The notes: generated from the sequence alone by a model not told the origin. A DNA stretch of 64,000 bases from Verrucomicrobiia bacterium (GCA_035629335.1 DASPIB010000001.1:984170-1048169), one strand, 5' to 3'; positions 41,801 through 49,826 are shown, counted from the stretch's first letter. Program-made: numbers and translations.

Positions 41801-43141
41801 CTAAGCTTTTTCAATCACTGCGCGCACCCGTGCGACTAACTCTTCAAGCTCATCTACAGTGGTAGCTTCAGCGTTTAACCGAATGAGCGGCTCGGTGTTA
41901 CTGCCGCGCACATTAAACCAAGCGTTGCTGTAATTTACCGTCAAGCCATCCAACTCGTCTTTCTGGCCATCGGTAAAGGTCTGTTTTAAGCTTTCTAGCA
42001 CCGCTGTTTTATCGGCCACCTCAAAGTTAGTCTCAGGAATTGCCACGTATTTTTTAAATTCGGCCGCAAGCTGGCTCAGTTTTTTGCCGCTTTGCGCCAG
42101 CACTTCAATAGCAATCATGGCAGCCAAGAGGCCGCTATCGGCCGACCAGTTATCGCGGAAATAATAGTGGCTGCTGTGTTCACCAGCAAATACCGCATCG
42201 TGTTCGCGCATTTTGGCTTTAATGTAGCTGTGCCCCACTTTGGTGCGAATCGCCGTGCCGCTATTAGCTTCCACTGTCTCAGGGACAATCCGGCCACAAA
42301 TGGCATTATATAAAATCGTGGCGTTCGGGTGGCGGCTTAAGAAATATTTGGCTAAAATCGCGGTCATTACCGTGCCGCTCACTGGTTCGCCGGTTTCATC
42401 TACCAACACCGCGCGGTCGCCGTCACCATCAAAAGCAATGCCGAAATCGAGGGCCTCACTGCGGATTTTTTGTTGTAAATCGATAATATTTTTCGGTTCC
42501 AACGGGTTGGCGATATGGTTCGGAAAAGTGCCGTCAAGTTCAAAGTACATACGCTCAATCTTTAAGGGCACATGTGGCTCGAGCACCGGCGCAATTGCTC
42601 CTAGCATACCGTTCCCGGCGTCGATCGCAATATGATACTGCGGCCATTTACTCACCTCAACAAAGCTCAAAACGTGCTGCACCCACTCTTCACGGACGTC
42701 TTTGTCTGTAAGATTGCCTTTTTCGGCCGCTGGCACAAAATTACCAGCCATAGCGGCATCGCGAATTTCAAGCAAACCGGTTTCAATACCAATTGGCTTC
42801 GCCTCTTCCCGGCACAGCTTGATGCCATTGTAATCGCCAGGATTATGGCTTGCGGTGACCATTGCCCCACCCGCTAGGCCAAGCTTCCCAACTGCAAAAT
42901 AAATCATGTCGGTGCTCACCAAACCAATATTTATAACATCGCGCCCCTGTAGGCGCACGCCTTCTATCACGGCTTCGGCGAGCTGTTTTGAATCGGGCCG
43001 CATATCATACCCCACTGCCACTGCGCCATCGTTAGGTAAAAAGTCTGCTAGCGCCTTGCCAATATTCCAACACACTTCAACGGTCAATTCAGAACCAACT
43101 CGGCCACGGACATCATACGCTTTGAAAATTTCTGGATTCAT
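41801..43141 (-). CDS. manB: Phosphomannomutase/phosphoglucomutase
   Basis: The enzyme interconverts hexose-6- and -1-phosphates for sugar nucleotides. The 446 residues follow the alpha-D-phosphohexomutase layout: AYDVRGRVG at the start, the phosphoserine loop TASHNPGDYNGIKL (S98), the metal loop DGDGDRAVLVDETG, the sugar-binding GEHSSHYYF, and the phosphate-binding RGSNTEPLIRL. Its product needs match the PGI/PMI gene at 32493. AAGGAGGG lies upstream of the ATG. Confidence 0.94.
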   Translation of the reverse strand: MNPEIFKAYDVRGRVGSELTVEVCWNIGKALADFLPNDGAVAVGYDMRPDSKQLAEAVIEGVRLQGRDVINIGLVSTDMIYFAVGKLGLAGGAMVTASHNPGDYNGIKLCREEAKPIGIETGLLEIRDAAMAGNFVPAAEKGNLTDKDVREEWVQHVLSFVEVSKWPQYHIAIDAGNGMLGAIAPVLEPHVPLKIERMYFELDGTFPNHIANPLEPKNIIDLQQKIRSEALDFGIAFDGDGDRAVLVDETGEPVSGTVMTAILAKYFLSRHPNATILYNAICGRIVPETVEANSGTAIRTKVGHSYIKAKMREHDAVFAGEHSSHYYFRDNWSADSGLLAAMIAIEVLAQSGKKLSQLAAEFKKYVAIPETNFEVADKTAVLESLKQTFTDGQKDELDGLTVNYSNAWFNVRGSNTEPLIRLNAEATTVDELEELVARVRAVIEKA

Positions 43142-43215
43142 TCTTCCCTCCTTCTCAGTATGATTCTATTGTACCTTATTCGCACATTTTACTTGAGTAG
43201 CGGACAGATATTTAG

Positions 43216-43243
43216 AAGGTGGCCCATGTAACTGGACCACCTT
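43216..43243 (-). terminator. Hairpin after the ParB-like gene
   Basis: AAGGTGG pairs with CCACCTT around a 14-base loop, directly after the minus-strand stop at 43247. Confidence 0.6.
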
Positions 43244-43246
43244 GAT

Positions 43247-43501
43247 TTAGTAGGCGACTACCAACACCTGTTCGAACCCGGCCCGCAGCTGCGCCTGATA
43301 GCGGTGGCGGCCGTCACGAACCGTGTAAAACTCGCCGCAATCTTCTACGACAATCGGCGGGAAGTCATCACCTCTTTCATAATCGTGCAAATACTGGCGG
43401 ATTTTTGCCTCACTCAGCTTCCGCAACTTTTTATGGCTCACCCGAAGCCGAGCGATATCCACGAAGATTGGCGTCTCGCGGTTGCGAGAAAACGACACCA
43501 T
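43247..43501 (-). CDS. Minimal ParB-like (ParB/sulfiredoxin fold) protein, 84 residues
   Basis: Most of the protein is one ParB N-terminal-like domain: IFVDIARLRVSH, LSEAKIRQYLHDYERGDDFPPIVVED, and the box VRDGRHRYQAQLRAG (DGRHR near 67-71). It lacks the helix-turn-helix of true ParB. Such single domains bind nucleotides or act in toxin-antitoxin and phage systems; the role here is open. The start at 43501 is fixed by an in-frame TGA six bases upstream. A four-codon leader frame with a perfect Shine-Dalgarno precedes it. Confidence 0.75.
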   Translation of the reverse strand: MVSFSRNRETPIFVDIARLRVSHKKLRKLSEAKIRQYLHDYERGDDFPPIVVEDCGEFYTVRDGRHRYQAQLRAGFEQVLVVAY

Positions 43502-43511
43502 GCATCACCCC

Positions 43512-43526
43512 CTAGGGTTGACGCAT
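43512..43526 (-). promoter_or_regulatory. Four-codon upstream reading frame (MRQP) before the ParB-like gene
   Basis: A perfect anti-16S match, AAAGGAGGTGAT, is followed after four bases by ATG CGT CAA CCC TAG. The TAG adjoins the second Shine-Dalgarno (GGGGGTGA) of the ParB-like gene, whose ATG is ten bases further. Ribosomes ending on this mini-frame could re-initiate on, or block, the main gene. Confidence 0.55.
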
Positions 43527-43595
43527 AGTAATCACCTCCTTTTGTAGAGTTGCCAGCAGTTATTCTAGCAATAATTCATTTTTATTACTAATCTA

Positions 43596-43624
43596 TTGAC
43601 AGTAGTAGAATAATATTTTACTAT
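43596..43624 (+). promoter_or_regulatory. Promoter of the 43650 cassette
   Basis: TTGACA (43596-43601), a 17-bp spacer and TACTAT (43619-43624), then CGGGAGG before the ATG. Confidence 0.75.
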
Positions 43625-43649
43625 CTATACAGTCTTACGGGAGGCCGAT

Positions 43650-43892
43650 ATGGAAAAGTTTGAAGTCCAGCTTGGTCTACTCGATAAGGCTAAGCTGTGG
43701 CTCGCCGGACAGCGCAAGAGTTTCTGTACACTGCGCCCTGAAGGCAAGACACTGCATTTCATGGTCGATGAAGTCTCGTCCGAACCGGACATGACGCACT
43801 ACATCGGCCACACCGCTTCGGGCGCTATTGTGAACGTCCGAATGTACTCCACTACCCCTTTGGCGACCATACTTGTGGCGCCATTTCCGTAA
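43650..43892 (+). CDS. Cassette protein, 80 residues, first of a two-gene unit
   Basis: A small beta-rich protein (KSFCTLRPEGKTLHFMVDEVSSEPDMTHYIGHTASGAIVNVRMYS) with one cysteine. I know no relative. GGGAGG precedes the ATG by six bases. The stop TAA lies 10 bases before a TTG start of the next gene, and the two share one promoter and one terminator. Confidence 0.55.
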   Translation: MEKFEVQLGLLDKAKLWLAGQRKSFCTLRPEGKTLHFMVDEVSSEPDMTHYIGHTASGAIVNVRMYSTTPLATILVAPFP

Positions 43893-43902
43893 AGGTGAAC
43901 CG

Positions 43903-44181
43903 TTGACCAGCACTGAAGTTGAAGTCGAAGTTCCTACCACGCGCGAGCTCATCATTTTCGCCGGAAGCGAGATGGTGAGTCGGCGCGTACCGCGAATTTC
44001 ACCCAGGAACGGCCTTCGATCCTGGCAATTCATCACTGTGGATGCGGACGACCAGACGTACTCGGGCACCATCGATGTGCCTGACACTGAGCGACCATTG
44101 ACCTTCATCCTCGGCAAGCTCCAGGAGGCAGGGCTGCCGGTGTCGGAAGACAACCTGATTGTCTCGCCGGCCAAGATTTAG
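43903..44181 (+). CDS. Cassette protein, 92 residues, TTG start, second gene of the unit
   Basis: I start it at TTG 43903, which sits five bases after AAAGGTG; the frame is open upstream to 43873 but has no ribosome site. The protein has an acidic start (TSTEVEVEVP) and two beta-rich stretches (ELIIFAGSEMVSRRVPR, SWQFITVDADDQTYSGTIDVPD), ending with LGKLQEAGLPVSEDNLIVSPAKI. Family unknown. The strand pattern resembles that of its partner, so the two proteins may form a heteromer; that is a guess. Confidence 0.55.
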   Translation: MTSTEVEVEVPTTRELIIFAGSEMVSRRVPRISPRNGLRSWQFITVDADDQTYSGTIDVPDTERPLTFILGKLQEAGLPVSEDNLIVSPAKI

Positions 44182-44199
44182 CGATCGGAGCATACACCC

Positions 44200-44229
44200 G
44201 CCCGGCGATCCGTAGTTGGATCGCCGGGC
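44200..44229 (+). terminator. Terminator of the two-gene cassette
   Basis: GCCCGGCGATCC pairs perfectly with its 12-base complement; CTACTTTTT follows. Confidence 0.85.
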
Positions 44230-44274
44230 CTACTTTTTGTTACTCTATAGATTTTTATAAAGTTTTAATATATG

Positions 44275-44285
44275 TATGATATACT
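44275..44285 (+). promoter_or_regulatory. -10 region of the 44324 cassette
   Basis: Overlapping TATGAT (44275-44280) and TATACT (44280-44285) in an AT-rich stretch. Confidence 0.45.
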
Positions 44286-44323
44286 CATATTCGTTCAACC
44301 TGCTCAACAAGAGGAAGGCTATC

Positions 44324-44581
44324 ATGGCGGACGAGTATATTCCCCGTATCAGTGCTCACGATCTTCGGTGCACGCTTGAAGGCGCGCTCCGGAGGAGGAA
44401 TAGCGAGTGCTCTGTCCCCACGGACAAGGGCAACCTGAGGCTTACGGTTACCGGTCAAGACGCTACGGGTAACAATATCGAGTTCACCGGCGCCACGGTG
44501 GATGGCAAGCCAGTTCGGGTTGCCCTGCCTCTGGCTCGGCAGGTGAAGCCGGGTGAGAAGATTCCACTCTTGGTCGGCTAA
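44324..44581 (+). CDS. Cassette protein, 85 residues, unknown
   Basis: The gene has 85 codons from ATG 44324, seven bases after GAGGAAGG; the frame is open to 44276 but that extension covers the -10 region. The protein (MADEYIPRISAHDLRCTLEGALRRRN...) has an N-terminal helix and a beta-rich half (NLRLTVTGQDATGNNIEFTGATVDGKPVRVALPL). Family unknown. Insulated by its own -10 and a 13-bp hairpin. Confidence 0.55.
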   Translation: MADEYIPRISAHDLRCTLEGALRRRNSECSVPTDKGNLRLTVTGQDATGNNIEFTGATVDGKPVRVALPLARQVKPGEKIPLLVG

Positions 44582-44652
44582 TCGGCACTAAAGCGTGACG
44601 GCGGCGCAACTTCCACGCAAGACGCCGCATAAGCGCCAACACTCCGGCCATC

Positions 44653-44686
44653 GTCCTACACCTCTATATCATCAGAGGTGTAGGAC
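44653..44686 (+). terminator. Terminator after the 44324 cassette
   Basis: GTCCTACACCTCT pairs perfectly with its complement; GCTTTT follows, then CATAAT, a possible -10 for the next gene. Confidence 0.75.
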
Positions 44687-44709
44687 GCTTTTCATAATAA
44701 GGGACGGGC

Positions 44710-45021
44710 ATGGGCTACGACAAACAGTATGTAATCGCGGGGAATCCTGAAAGGATTTTTAATCAGATCAAGGCCAACCTGCATCGTGCAATTTTGCTCA
44801 ATCTTAAATATGACTTCCTGCTCGAAGCGGTTTTGGATAACGCGACAGTAATTGTCACCCCTGAAGAGGTTAGAGAACGCACACAAGACGATCAGACCTA
44901 TTTTTATGTACATTGTCGAAATGCGCATGGTTCAAGGGTCATGCTGTGCTTCGGACCAGCTCGTAGTACTGGACATTTCTTATCAAATGCATCAGCTGAA
45001 GTCTGGTACGAACCGAAGTGA
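44710..45021 (+). CDS. Cassette protein, 103 residues, unknown
   Basis: The ATG at 44710 follows AAGGGACGGG. The protein has a helix (NPERIFNQIKANLHRAILLNLKYDFLLEAVL) and a beta-rich half (NATVIVTPEEVRE, TYFYVHCRNAHGSRVMLCFGPA, with two cysteines). I know no relative. It ends in TGA just before a terminator facing murE. Confidence 0.55.
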   Translation: MGYDKQYVIAGNPERIFNQIKANLHRAILLNLKYDFLLEAVLDNATVIVTPEEVRERTQDDQTYFYVHCRNAHGSRVMLCFGPARSTGHFLSNASAEVWYEPK

Positions 45022-45026
45022 ACACC

Positions 45027-45052
45027 CCTCGGCCCTTGCAGTAGGGTCGAGG
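45027..45052 (+). terminator. Terminator between the 44710 cassette and murE
   Basis: CCTCGGCCCT pairs with AGGGTCGAGG; CTTTTTATTT follows on the plus strand. Confidence 0.75.
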
Positions 45053-45056
45053 CTTT

Positions 45057-46343
45057 TTATTTAGTTTTTATAATTTTCCTCACTACTTCGCTATCATTCC
45101 ACGGTAGTCGTTCACCGTTGACAATCCGGAACTGTTCGTGTCCCATGCCGGTAATTACTACCGTGTCGTCGCGTCGCGCAATCGACAGCGCTTTTTCAAT
45201 TGCAGCGCGTCGGTCAGCAATTTCTTCAGTTTTCCCGCTTCCCTTGCCGGCAACAATACCCTCCATGACCATTTGTCGAATTGTGCTTGGATCTTCGTTG
45301 TAGCTTTCTTCATCGGTTAGAAAGATTCGATCGGCGTGCTTAGCCGCGATTTCACCCATAATCGGCCGCTTGCCTTTATCGCGGTCGCCCGTAGCACCAA
45401 ACACTAAAATCACGCGGCCCTTGGTCAAATTCCGCACCGCTTCAAGCAGCTGGGTCAAAGCATCGGGCGTATGAGCATAATCGACAATCACTTCGTAAGT
45501 CAATCCCTCAACTGGGCGTTCAAACCGTCCCGGAATAGCCGTAAGCTGCGCCGCGCCTTCCTTGATAGCCGTTAAATCTATGCCTAACATGTAGGCCGCA
45601 GCAGCTGCGGCCGTAAGATTATACACATTAAACTTTCCCGGAAGCGCCGTCGCCAGATCCATCTTTGTTTGGTGATCAGCCTCAATATGTACTTCGCTGC
45701 CCTTTTTGAATAATTTCACTTTAGTAATTCGAAATTCAGCGTTTTCACTGGTACCGTAGTTAATTTTGTGCTCGCCGGGTTCATATTTATCAAAGAATTC
45801 AAACCATTGGTCGTCGCGGTTCAGCACAATAAACCGCGGTTTTTTCGCAAACAACATACCCTTGGCTTCGGCGTAGGCATCCATGGTTTTGTGGTAATCC
45901 AAGTGATCTTGGGTAAGATTAGTCATGATGGCGCACTCAATTGGCACCGTCGCCAACTTGTGCTGGTGTAGTGCGTGGCTGGTTATCTCGAGCACCACAA
46001 AATCCACCTTCGCTTGTTTGGCGTCACGGAAAAACTGCTGCATGCGCTCGGTTGAAGCAACAGTGGCGTTTAGGTCGTTTAGCTGTCGTTGCCCCGCGAC
46101 TTCAATCACCGCGGTGGTAAACATCGCGGTGCGGTGGCCGGCGGCTTTTAGAATTTCGTTTAAATAGTTAGCGGTGGTCGTTTTGCCGTTAGTACCGGTG
46201 ACGGCAATCACCCGTAAGCTACGGGCCGGATTACCATACTTTGCTGATACGGCATACACTCTCCCCCACCGGTAGGCTTCTTCAGCCAGCCACACCGCCT
46301 TTGTTGGCAATAATTGCCTCGCCCTTTTTTTCAGATCTTCCAT
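45057..46343 (-). CDS. murE: UDP-N-acetylmuramyl peptide synthetase (Mur ligase, MurE-like)
   Basis: The ligase adds an amino acid to the peptidoglycan precursor peptide. Of 428 residues, the ATP motif VTGTNGKTTTANY lies near residue 50, followed by LEITSHALHQHKLATV, MTNLTQDHLDYHKTM, and the C-terminal domain with VIVDYAHTPDAL, FGATGDRDKGKRP and NDSEVVRKII. The usual N-terminal UDP-binding domain is shortened, as in compact CPR MurE-like proteins, so the exact substrate is unsure. I choose ATG 46343 because the upstream GTG at 46355 lies inside the TATAGT -10. Confidence 0.88.
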   Translation of the reverse strand: MEDLKKRARQLLPTKAVWLAEEAYRWGRVYAVSAKYGNPARSLRVIAVTGTNGKTTTANYLNEILKAAGHRTAMFTTAVIEVAGQRQLNDLNATVASTERMQQFFRDAKQAKVDFVVLEITSHALHQHKLATVPIECAIMTNLTQDHLDYHKTMDAYAEAKGMLFAKKPRFIVLNRDDQWFEFFDKYEPGEHKINYGTSENAEFRITKVKLFKKGSEVHIEADHQTKMDLATALPGKFNVYNLTAAAAAAYMLGIDLTAIKEGAAQLTAIPGRFERPVEGLTYEVIVDYAHTPDALTQLLEAVRNLTKGRVILVFGATGDRDKGKRPIMGEIAAKHADRIFLTDEESYNEDPSTIRQMVMEGIVAGKGSGKTEEIADRRAAIEKALSIARRDDTVVITGMGHEQFRIVNGERLPWNDSEVVRKIIKTK

Positions 46344-46353
46344 ACTACAAGCC

Positions 46354-46359
46354 ACTATA
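46354..46359 (-). promoter_or_regulatory. -10 element of murE, short leader
   Basis: TATAGT, ten bases, then ATG on the minus strand. Confidence 0.55.
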
Positions 46360-46399
46360 GCAAAAAATAACTATAAGTTCATGCTTAATAAAAAATAGA

Positions 46400-46447
46400 G
46401 CCGCAGCCCCTGGTTGAAGCCATGAAGCTTCGGTCAGGAACTGCGGC
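46400..46447 (-). terminator. Nested hairpin after the secreted-protein cassette
   Basis: GCCGCAG/CTGCGGC encloses CCTG/CAGG and GAAGC/GCTTC stems. On the minus strand TCTATTTTTTATT follows. Confidence 0.8.
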
Positions 46448-46455
46448 AAACGGGC

Positions 46456-47445
46456 TTAGGAAGTTGCAACTGCACAGCTCGGCAGCATCACCGTGAAGGT
46501 AGTACGCTGACTACTGTGCCAGCCATCGGTCTGAAGCCAGTTGGCGACGCTCGACTGATCAGGGTATCGGCCCTCCATCTTGAACGAGCCGTTGCGATCA
46601 GAATTCACGGGGCCGGAGCCAGAACTACCATTCGGGTTCAAGTAGCCGAAACTGCCATTGCCAACGTACTCACCGGCAAATTCCACCGTACGGTGGCCGT
46701 TGCCGGCCGAGGCACAGACAATCGTCACCACTGAATAGTCCTCTGGGTTACCTTCTGTAAACGCCCGACCCCTGACTGGTTCGCATCCGCGCAGTAGGTT
46801 GGTCCAGGATTGCCCATTGTTCCAACGTGACGCCGTCAATGTGAGTTGAATCGTGGCGTCGCGAGTGACCACATTCGAAATCGCAAACGGCGAACCGTCC
46901 AAGTCGTGCGAACCACCCATCCTCACGCCAAGTTGATTGATCGTGAGATTGCCCCTTCCGTGACCACCTCCGGTAATGTCGACCTTTAGCAGACCGTCAG
47001 CACCCTGTGCGCAGCTCACCGAAACGACAGCCTGAATCAAGTCAGTGCTTGTCCACTTGTTGGTAATTCGCGTAACGGCGCAGTTGGAGATTTCCAGCCG
47101 CCACTCGGCAACACCCGTCCAATTCTTTGTTTGCAGAACGAGTGTGTAGTGTGTGGTCGCGACGCCGCTCCAAGCGAAGGTGCCGCCCTGAAGCGACATC
47201 CACCTGAACGAACCTCCCTTTTGTGCCGTGCCGTACATACCGGTGCCGAGGCCCCGACCGTACAAACTGACACGACCGAGTGCACATTCTGCCTTCACAA
47301 ACGACCCGGCCTTCGGGCCGTTCCAAGTATAGGGGAGCTGTTGTATCGCGGTTGGCGTGACGATTGCAGACGCGGCAGGCGTAGTAACGAACAAGCCCAC
47401 CATCATAAGAAGAGCGACGAACATCGCCGTCATTCTGTGTCGCAA
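46456..47445 (-). CDS. Secreted six-cysteine protein, unknown (TTG start)
   Basis: The gene has 329 codons from TTG 47445, eight bases after AGAGGGG. It starts with a Sec signal peptide (MTAMFVALLMMVGLFVTTPAASA, cleavage after ASA near residue 27). The mature part is beta-rich and glycine-, serine- and tryptophan-rich, and appears to contain three similar units, each with a pair of cysteines (ECALG...NCAVT, SCAQG...GCEPV, VCASAG...SCAVA) around 100 residues apart. It may be an immunoglobulin- or jelly-roll-like surface or exported protein. Family unknown. Insulated by a nested 3' terminator. Confidence 0.65.
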   Translation of the reverse strand: MRHRMTAMFVALLMMVGLFVTTPAASAIVTPTAIQQLPYTWNGPKAGSFVKAECALGRVSLYGRGLGTGMYGTAQKGGSFRWMSLQGGTFAWSGVATTHYTLVLQTKNWTGVAEWRLEISNCAVTRITNKWTSTDLIQAVVSVSCAQGADGLLKVDITGGGHGRGNLTINQLGVRMGGSHDLDGSPFAISNVVTRDATIQLTLTASRWNNGQSWTNLLRGCEPVRGRAFTEGNPEDYSVVTIVCASAGNGHRTVEFAGEYVGNGSFGYLNPNGSSGSGPVNSDRNGSFKMEGRYPDQSSVANWLQTDGWHSSQRTTFTVMLPSCAVATS

Positions 47446-47599
47446 AGGACTACCCCTCTACATACCGTGAGTTCACGGTCTGCGCACCATACGCATTCGG
47501 CCTAGTATACATTACTATTTCCAATTAACAAGTATCGCCGTCACCATATTGCGGCTTACGGACATAGCTTATTGGTTGGCTCTAGACACCAGCTCCTGC

Positions 47600-47605
47600 T
47601 ACACT
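47600..47605 (+). promoter_or_regulatory. -10 element of the FKBP gene, leaderless start
   Basis: TACACT, six bases, then the ATG at 47612. Confidence 0.55.
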
Positions 47606-47611
47606 AAAACC

Positions 47612-47998
47612 ATGAATCCAAACACACCTCGCCTTGAAGGCACACAACTAGCAGATTTTGTTCCTATCCCTAAAGTTACCGAACTGCGTATCATCGACCG
47701 CCACGAAGGCAACGGCGAAACGGCACCCGAAGGCGCCACCATCACCGCCCATTACACCGGCGCCCTAGCCGCAAATGGCATTATTTTTCAAAGTTCACAC
47801 GATTTTGGCGAGGCCATCACTTTTAGTCTTGACCAGGTCATTGAAGGCTGGCGCGTCGGCGTACCCGGCATGAAAATTGGCGGCTTGCGGCGGCTAATTA
47901 TTCCGGCCGTGCAAGCCTATGGCTCGCAGTCCCCTGCTCCAAACATTCCAGCAAATTCGGATTTAGTTTTTGATATTGAACTAGTCGCTATCCTCTAG
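47612..47998 (+). CDS. FKBP-type peptidyl-prolyl cis-trans isomerase
   Basis: The 128-residue protein is one FKBP domain: ITAHYTGALAANGIIFQSSHDFGEAITFSLDQVIEGWRVGVPGMKIGGLRRLIIPAVQAYGSQ, with the active-site tyrosine, the VIxGW core and the AYG loop, and a DLVFDIEL end. It lacks a signal peptide, so it is cytoplasmic. The start is fixed by a TACACT -10 six bases upstream; an in-frame extension to 47549 is not supported. Confidence 0.93.
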   Translation: MNPNTPRLEGTQLADFVPIPKVTELRIIDRHEGNGETAPEGATITAHYTGALAANGIIFQSSHDFGEAITFSLDQVIEGWRVGVPGMKIGGLRRLIIPAVQAYGSQSPAPNIPANSDLVFDIELVAIL

Positions 47999-48072
47999 AT
48001 AGCTCCTTGCGCCCATTGGCTAGCTTTGATTTAATTAACCGGTAAGTTTTTTCGAGACAAGGAGTGGTGGCT

Positions 48073-48354
48073 GTGTTCCTGCAGGATCTTCCCATCGGCA
48101 AGTCCGCCTGGATATCGGGGGGCGCAATTAAGAATGAAACCGGACCGAAGGGGCAAGCCATTAGCACAATCAACCGACTGCTGGTTGTCAGGGATGAGCA
48201 ACAGCCAAATGATTGTCGGGTAACGCGCACCAGCATGAATACCGTAGAGGTCACCTACTTTAGCGCTAAGCCGCCCGGTAACTCCAGCGGTCGCAGACTG
48301 TCCGATAACTTCATGAAGCGCATCATGCTCGTCACGCTTAAGCCGCACAGCTGA
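48073..48354 (+). CDS. Cassette protein, 93 residues, GTG start
   Basis: AAGGAG at 48059-48064 fits GTG 48073 best (eight bases); GTG codons at 48064 and 48067 are too close. The protein is beta-rich: LQDLPIGKSAWISGGAIKN, INRLLVVRDEQQP, RTSMNTVEVTYFSAKPPG, ending FMKRIMLVTLKPHS. One cysteine. Family unknown. A perfect 11-bp hairpin follows its TGA stop by 11 bases. Confidence 0.5.
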   Translation: MFLQDLPIGKSAWISGGAIKNETGPKGQAISTINRLLVVRDEQQPNDCRVTRTSMNTVEVTYFSAKPPGNSSGRRLSDNFMKRIMLVTLKPHS

Positions 48355-48365
48355 TCGTTATTCAT

Positions 48366-48393
48366 CGCGGCACCGATTTGTTTCGGTGCCGCG
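48366..48393 (+). terminator. Hairpin after the 48073 cassette
   Basis: CGCGGCACCGA pairs perfectly with TCGGTGCCGCG around a 6-base loop; no T-run. Confidence 0.65.
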
Positions 48394-48413
48394 GTCGTAA
48401 TCTCTAATTGCTA

Positions 48414-48442
48414 TTGACTAATTGTTCTTGTAATGATATAAT
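48414..48442 (+). promoter_or_regulatory. Promoter of the 48488 cassette
   Basis: TTGACT (48414-48419), a 17-bp spacer and TATAAT (48437-48442), close to the sigma-70 consensus. Confidence 0.8.
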
Positions 48443-48487
48443 CATGAAAGAGTATTCATGAAACCTTTCTCGTAGAAAGTAATAGCC

Positions 48488-49417
48488 ATGACATTCTCGC
48501 TCATTCACATCGAACCATCCATGACCGGTCGGCAAAGGTCGACCGCAGACCTGTTCAACACCTACGCCAACCGCGTCCCAGACATGCGCCCCTCGGAGCT
48601 CGCCTACCTTTGGCAGTTCATGAAGGACAAGCGCTGGCTGTGGCAGCTGGCCACAAATGCTTACCAGGAAAAGGAGCAGTCGCAATCGCGGTTGTTCCTG
48701 CGACTGATGGCGTTTGTCTGGGCGGCCGGCATTCGCCCTACCCCCGATCAACTGCGGCAAGAAATTGTCGACTTCTTCGAGAAGTCAGCTTTCTTGCTGG
48801 TAGTTCACCGCGGACTGCGCGGTGAAGAGTTGACCACGGGAGGCAACCGGCTCAGTCTCTTCACTTTTAGGAAGTGGGATATCGAGAGATACATCACCAC
48901 CAACTACCCCAAGCTGATCGCCAAGTCGATCTACAAGGAATGCCTCAAGCATCTCTGCGACGCCGACGTCACCGTGTACTGTGCACGCGAGGAAGGTAGC
49001 CACAGCTTGGTAGACAAGCTCATGACATACTTGCAAGACTACTGCCTGTTGCCCGAGGACCTCGGCATTACCGCTGAAGATATGAGCCAATGGCAGCATG
49101 AACGCTGGGTAAGTCAAGCGCAACACAAGTTCAGCGTCTGTCGACCGCTACCTCAGTACGGCTACGACCCGCAGACGATCTACCTCAACATCTACGGGGT
49201 GCTCCAAGCACTTGTCCAGGGAGTCACCCTGGAAGAGGCTGGTATCAAACCGGGAGAACTGCTAAGAGTCAGGGAAGAGCTCGAGAAGTGGTTGCCCCAG
49301 GCCCTCAAGAGGCCGAGTGACCACGGTGTGTCTAGCGAAGGCGTACGGTCTTTCAGGGCTGAAGTCATGCCGATGTTCGATCAAGTGCTCGATGAGGAAT
49401 CCCTCTTCACCGAGTAA
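48488..49417 (+). CDS. Cassette protein, 309 residues, unknown, helical
   Basis: A largely helical protein, tryptophan-rich near the start (LAYLWQFMKDKRWLWQLATNAYQEKEQSQSRLFLRLMAFVW). The middle contains HRGLRGEELTTGG and FRKWDIERYI, and a region with four cysteines (ECLKHLCDAD, YCAREE, DYCLL). A 55-residue helical C-terminus follows (LLRVREELEKWLPQALKRPS). I know no family and see no catalytic motif. AGAAAG precedes the ATG. A near-consensus promoter and a nested hairpin make it an insulated unit. Confidence 0.6.
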   Translation: MTFSLIHIEPSMTGRQRSTADLFNTYANRVPDMRPSELAYLWQFMKDKRWLWQLATNAYQEKEQSQSRLFLRLMAFVWAAGIRPTPDQLRQEIVDFFEKSAFLLVVHRGLRGEELTTGGNRLSLFTFRKWDIERYITTNYPKLIAKSIYKECLKHLCDADVTVYCAREEGSHSLVDKLMTYLQDYCLLPEDLGITAEDMSQWQHERWVSQAQHKFSVCRPLPQYGYDPQTIYLNIYGVLQALVQGVTLEEAGIKPGELLRVREELEKWLPQALKRPSDHGVSSEGVRSFRAEVMPMFDQVLDEESLFTE

Positions 49418-49441
49418 CACGCCCCTCTCTCACGCAAACAC

Positions 49442-49476
49442 GGCAAACGCCCCGCGTGATGAGTGGGGCATTTGCC
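49442..49476 (+). terminator. Hairpin after the 48488 cassette
   Basis: GGCAAACGCCCC pairs with GGGGCATTTGCC (one mismatch) around an 11-base loop. Confidence 0.65.
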
Positions 49477-49584
49477 ATTTAAATTAGTGAGATTAAGATA
49501 CTTTCAGTTAACTGCTCGATGCGAACTATGTTAGTTTATTGTGACACATAAACCGCTGAGAACGTGTTTTGCTTGTATTTAAAA

Positions 49585-49619
49585 ACCGCAAGAAAAAAGC
49601 AGTTCTGCTTCCTTGCGGT
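49585..49619 (-). terminator. Nested hairpin after the 49635 gene
   Basis: ACCGCAAG/CTTGCGGT encloses AGCAG/CTGCT; on the minus strand TTTTTAAA follows. Confidence 0.75.
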
Positions 49620-49634
49620 CGGAAAGTTTAACAA

Positions 49635-49826
49635 CTATAGCTCTAGGCCAAGTGTTTCCTTCGCTTGGTCACTAAGGTGTGGGGCAATCATTTCTTTAAA
49701 ATACTTGTTTTTAACATTACCCCAACGTCGCCGTACTTCATCATCATTACCATCTCTCACGGCGTGCTCGATATTGTTTAAGATCTTCCTGAGCTGACCG
49801 TCCAGTGCTTTCGGCTTACGCGTCAT
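49635..49826 (-). CDS. Small basic cassette protein, 63 residues
   Basis: The frame from ATG 49826 follows TGGGG six bases upstream and encodes MTRKPKALDGQLRKILNNIE, then HAVRDGNDDEVRRRWGNVKNKYFKEMI, a short helical protein with alternating basic and acidic patches. The frame is open further to a TTG at 49910, but a TATAGT -10 lies inside that extension. Family unknown. A nested terminator follows. Confidence 0.5.
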   Translation of the reverse strand: MTRKPKALDGQLRKILNNIEHAVRDGNDDEVRRRWGNVKNKYFKEMIAPHLSDQAKETLGLEL

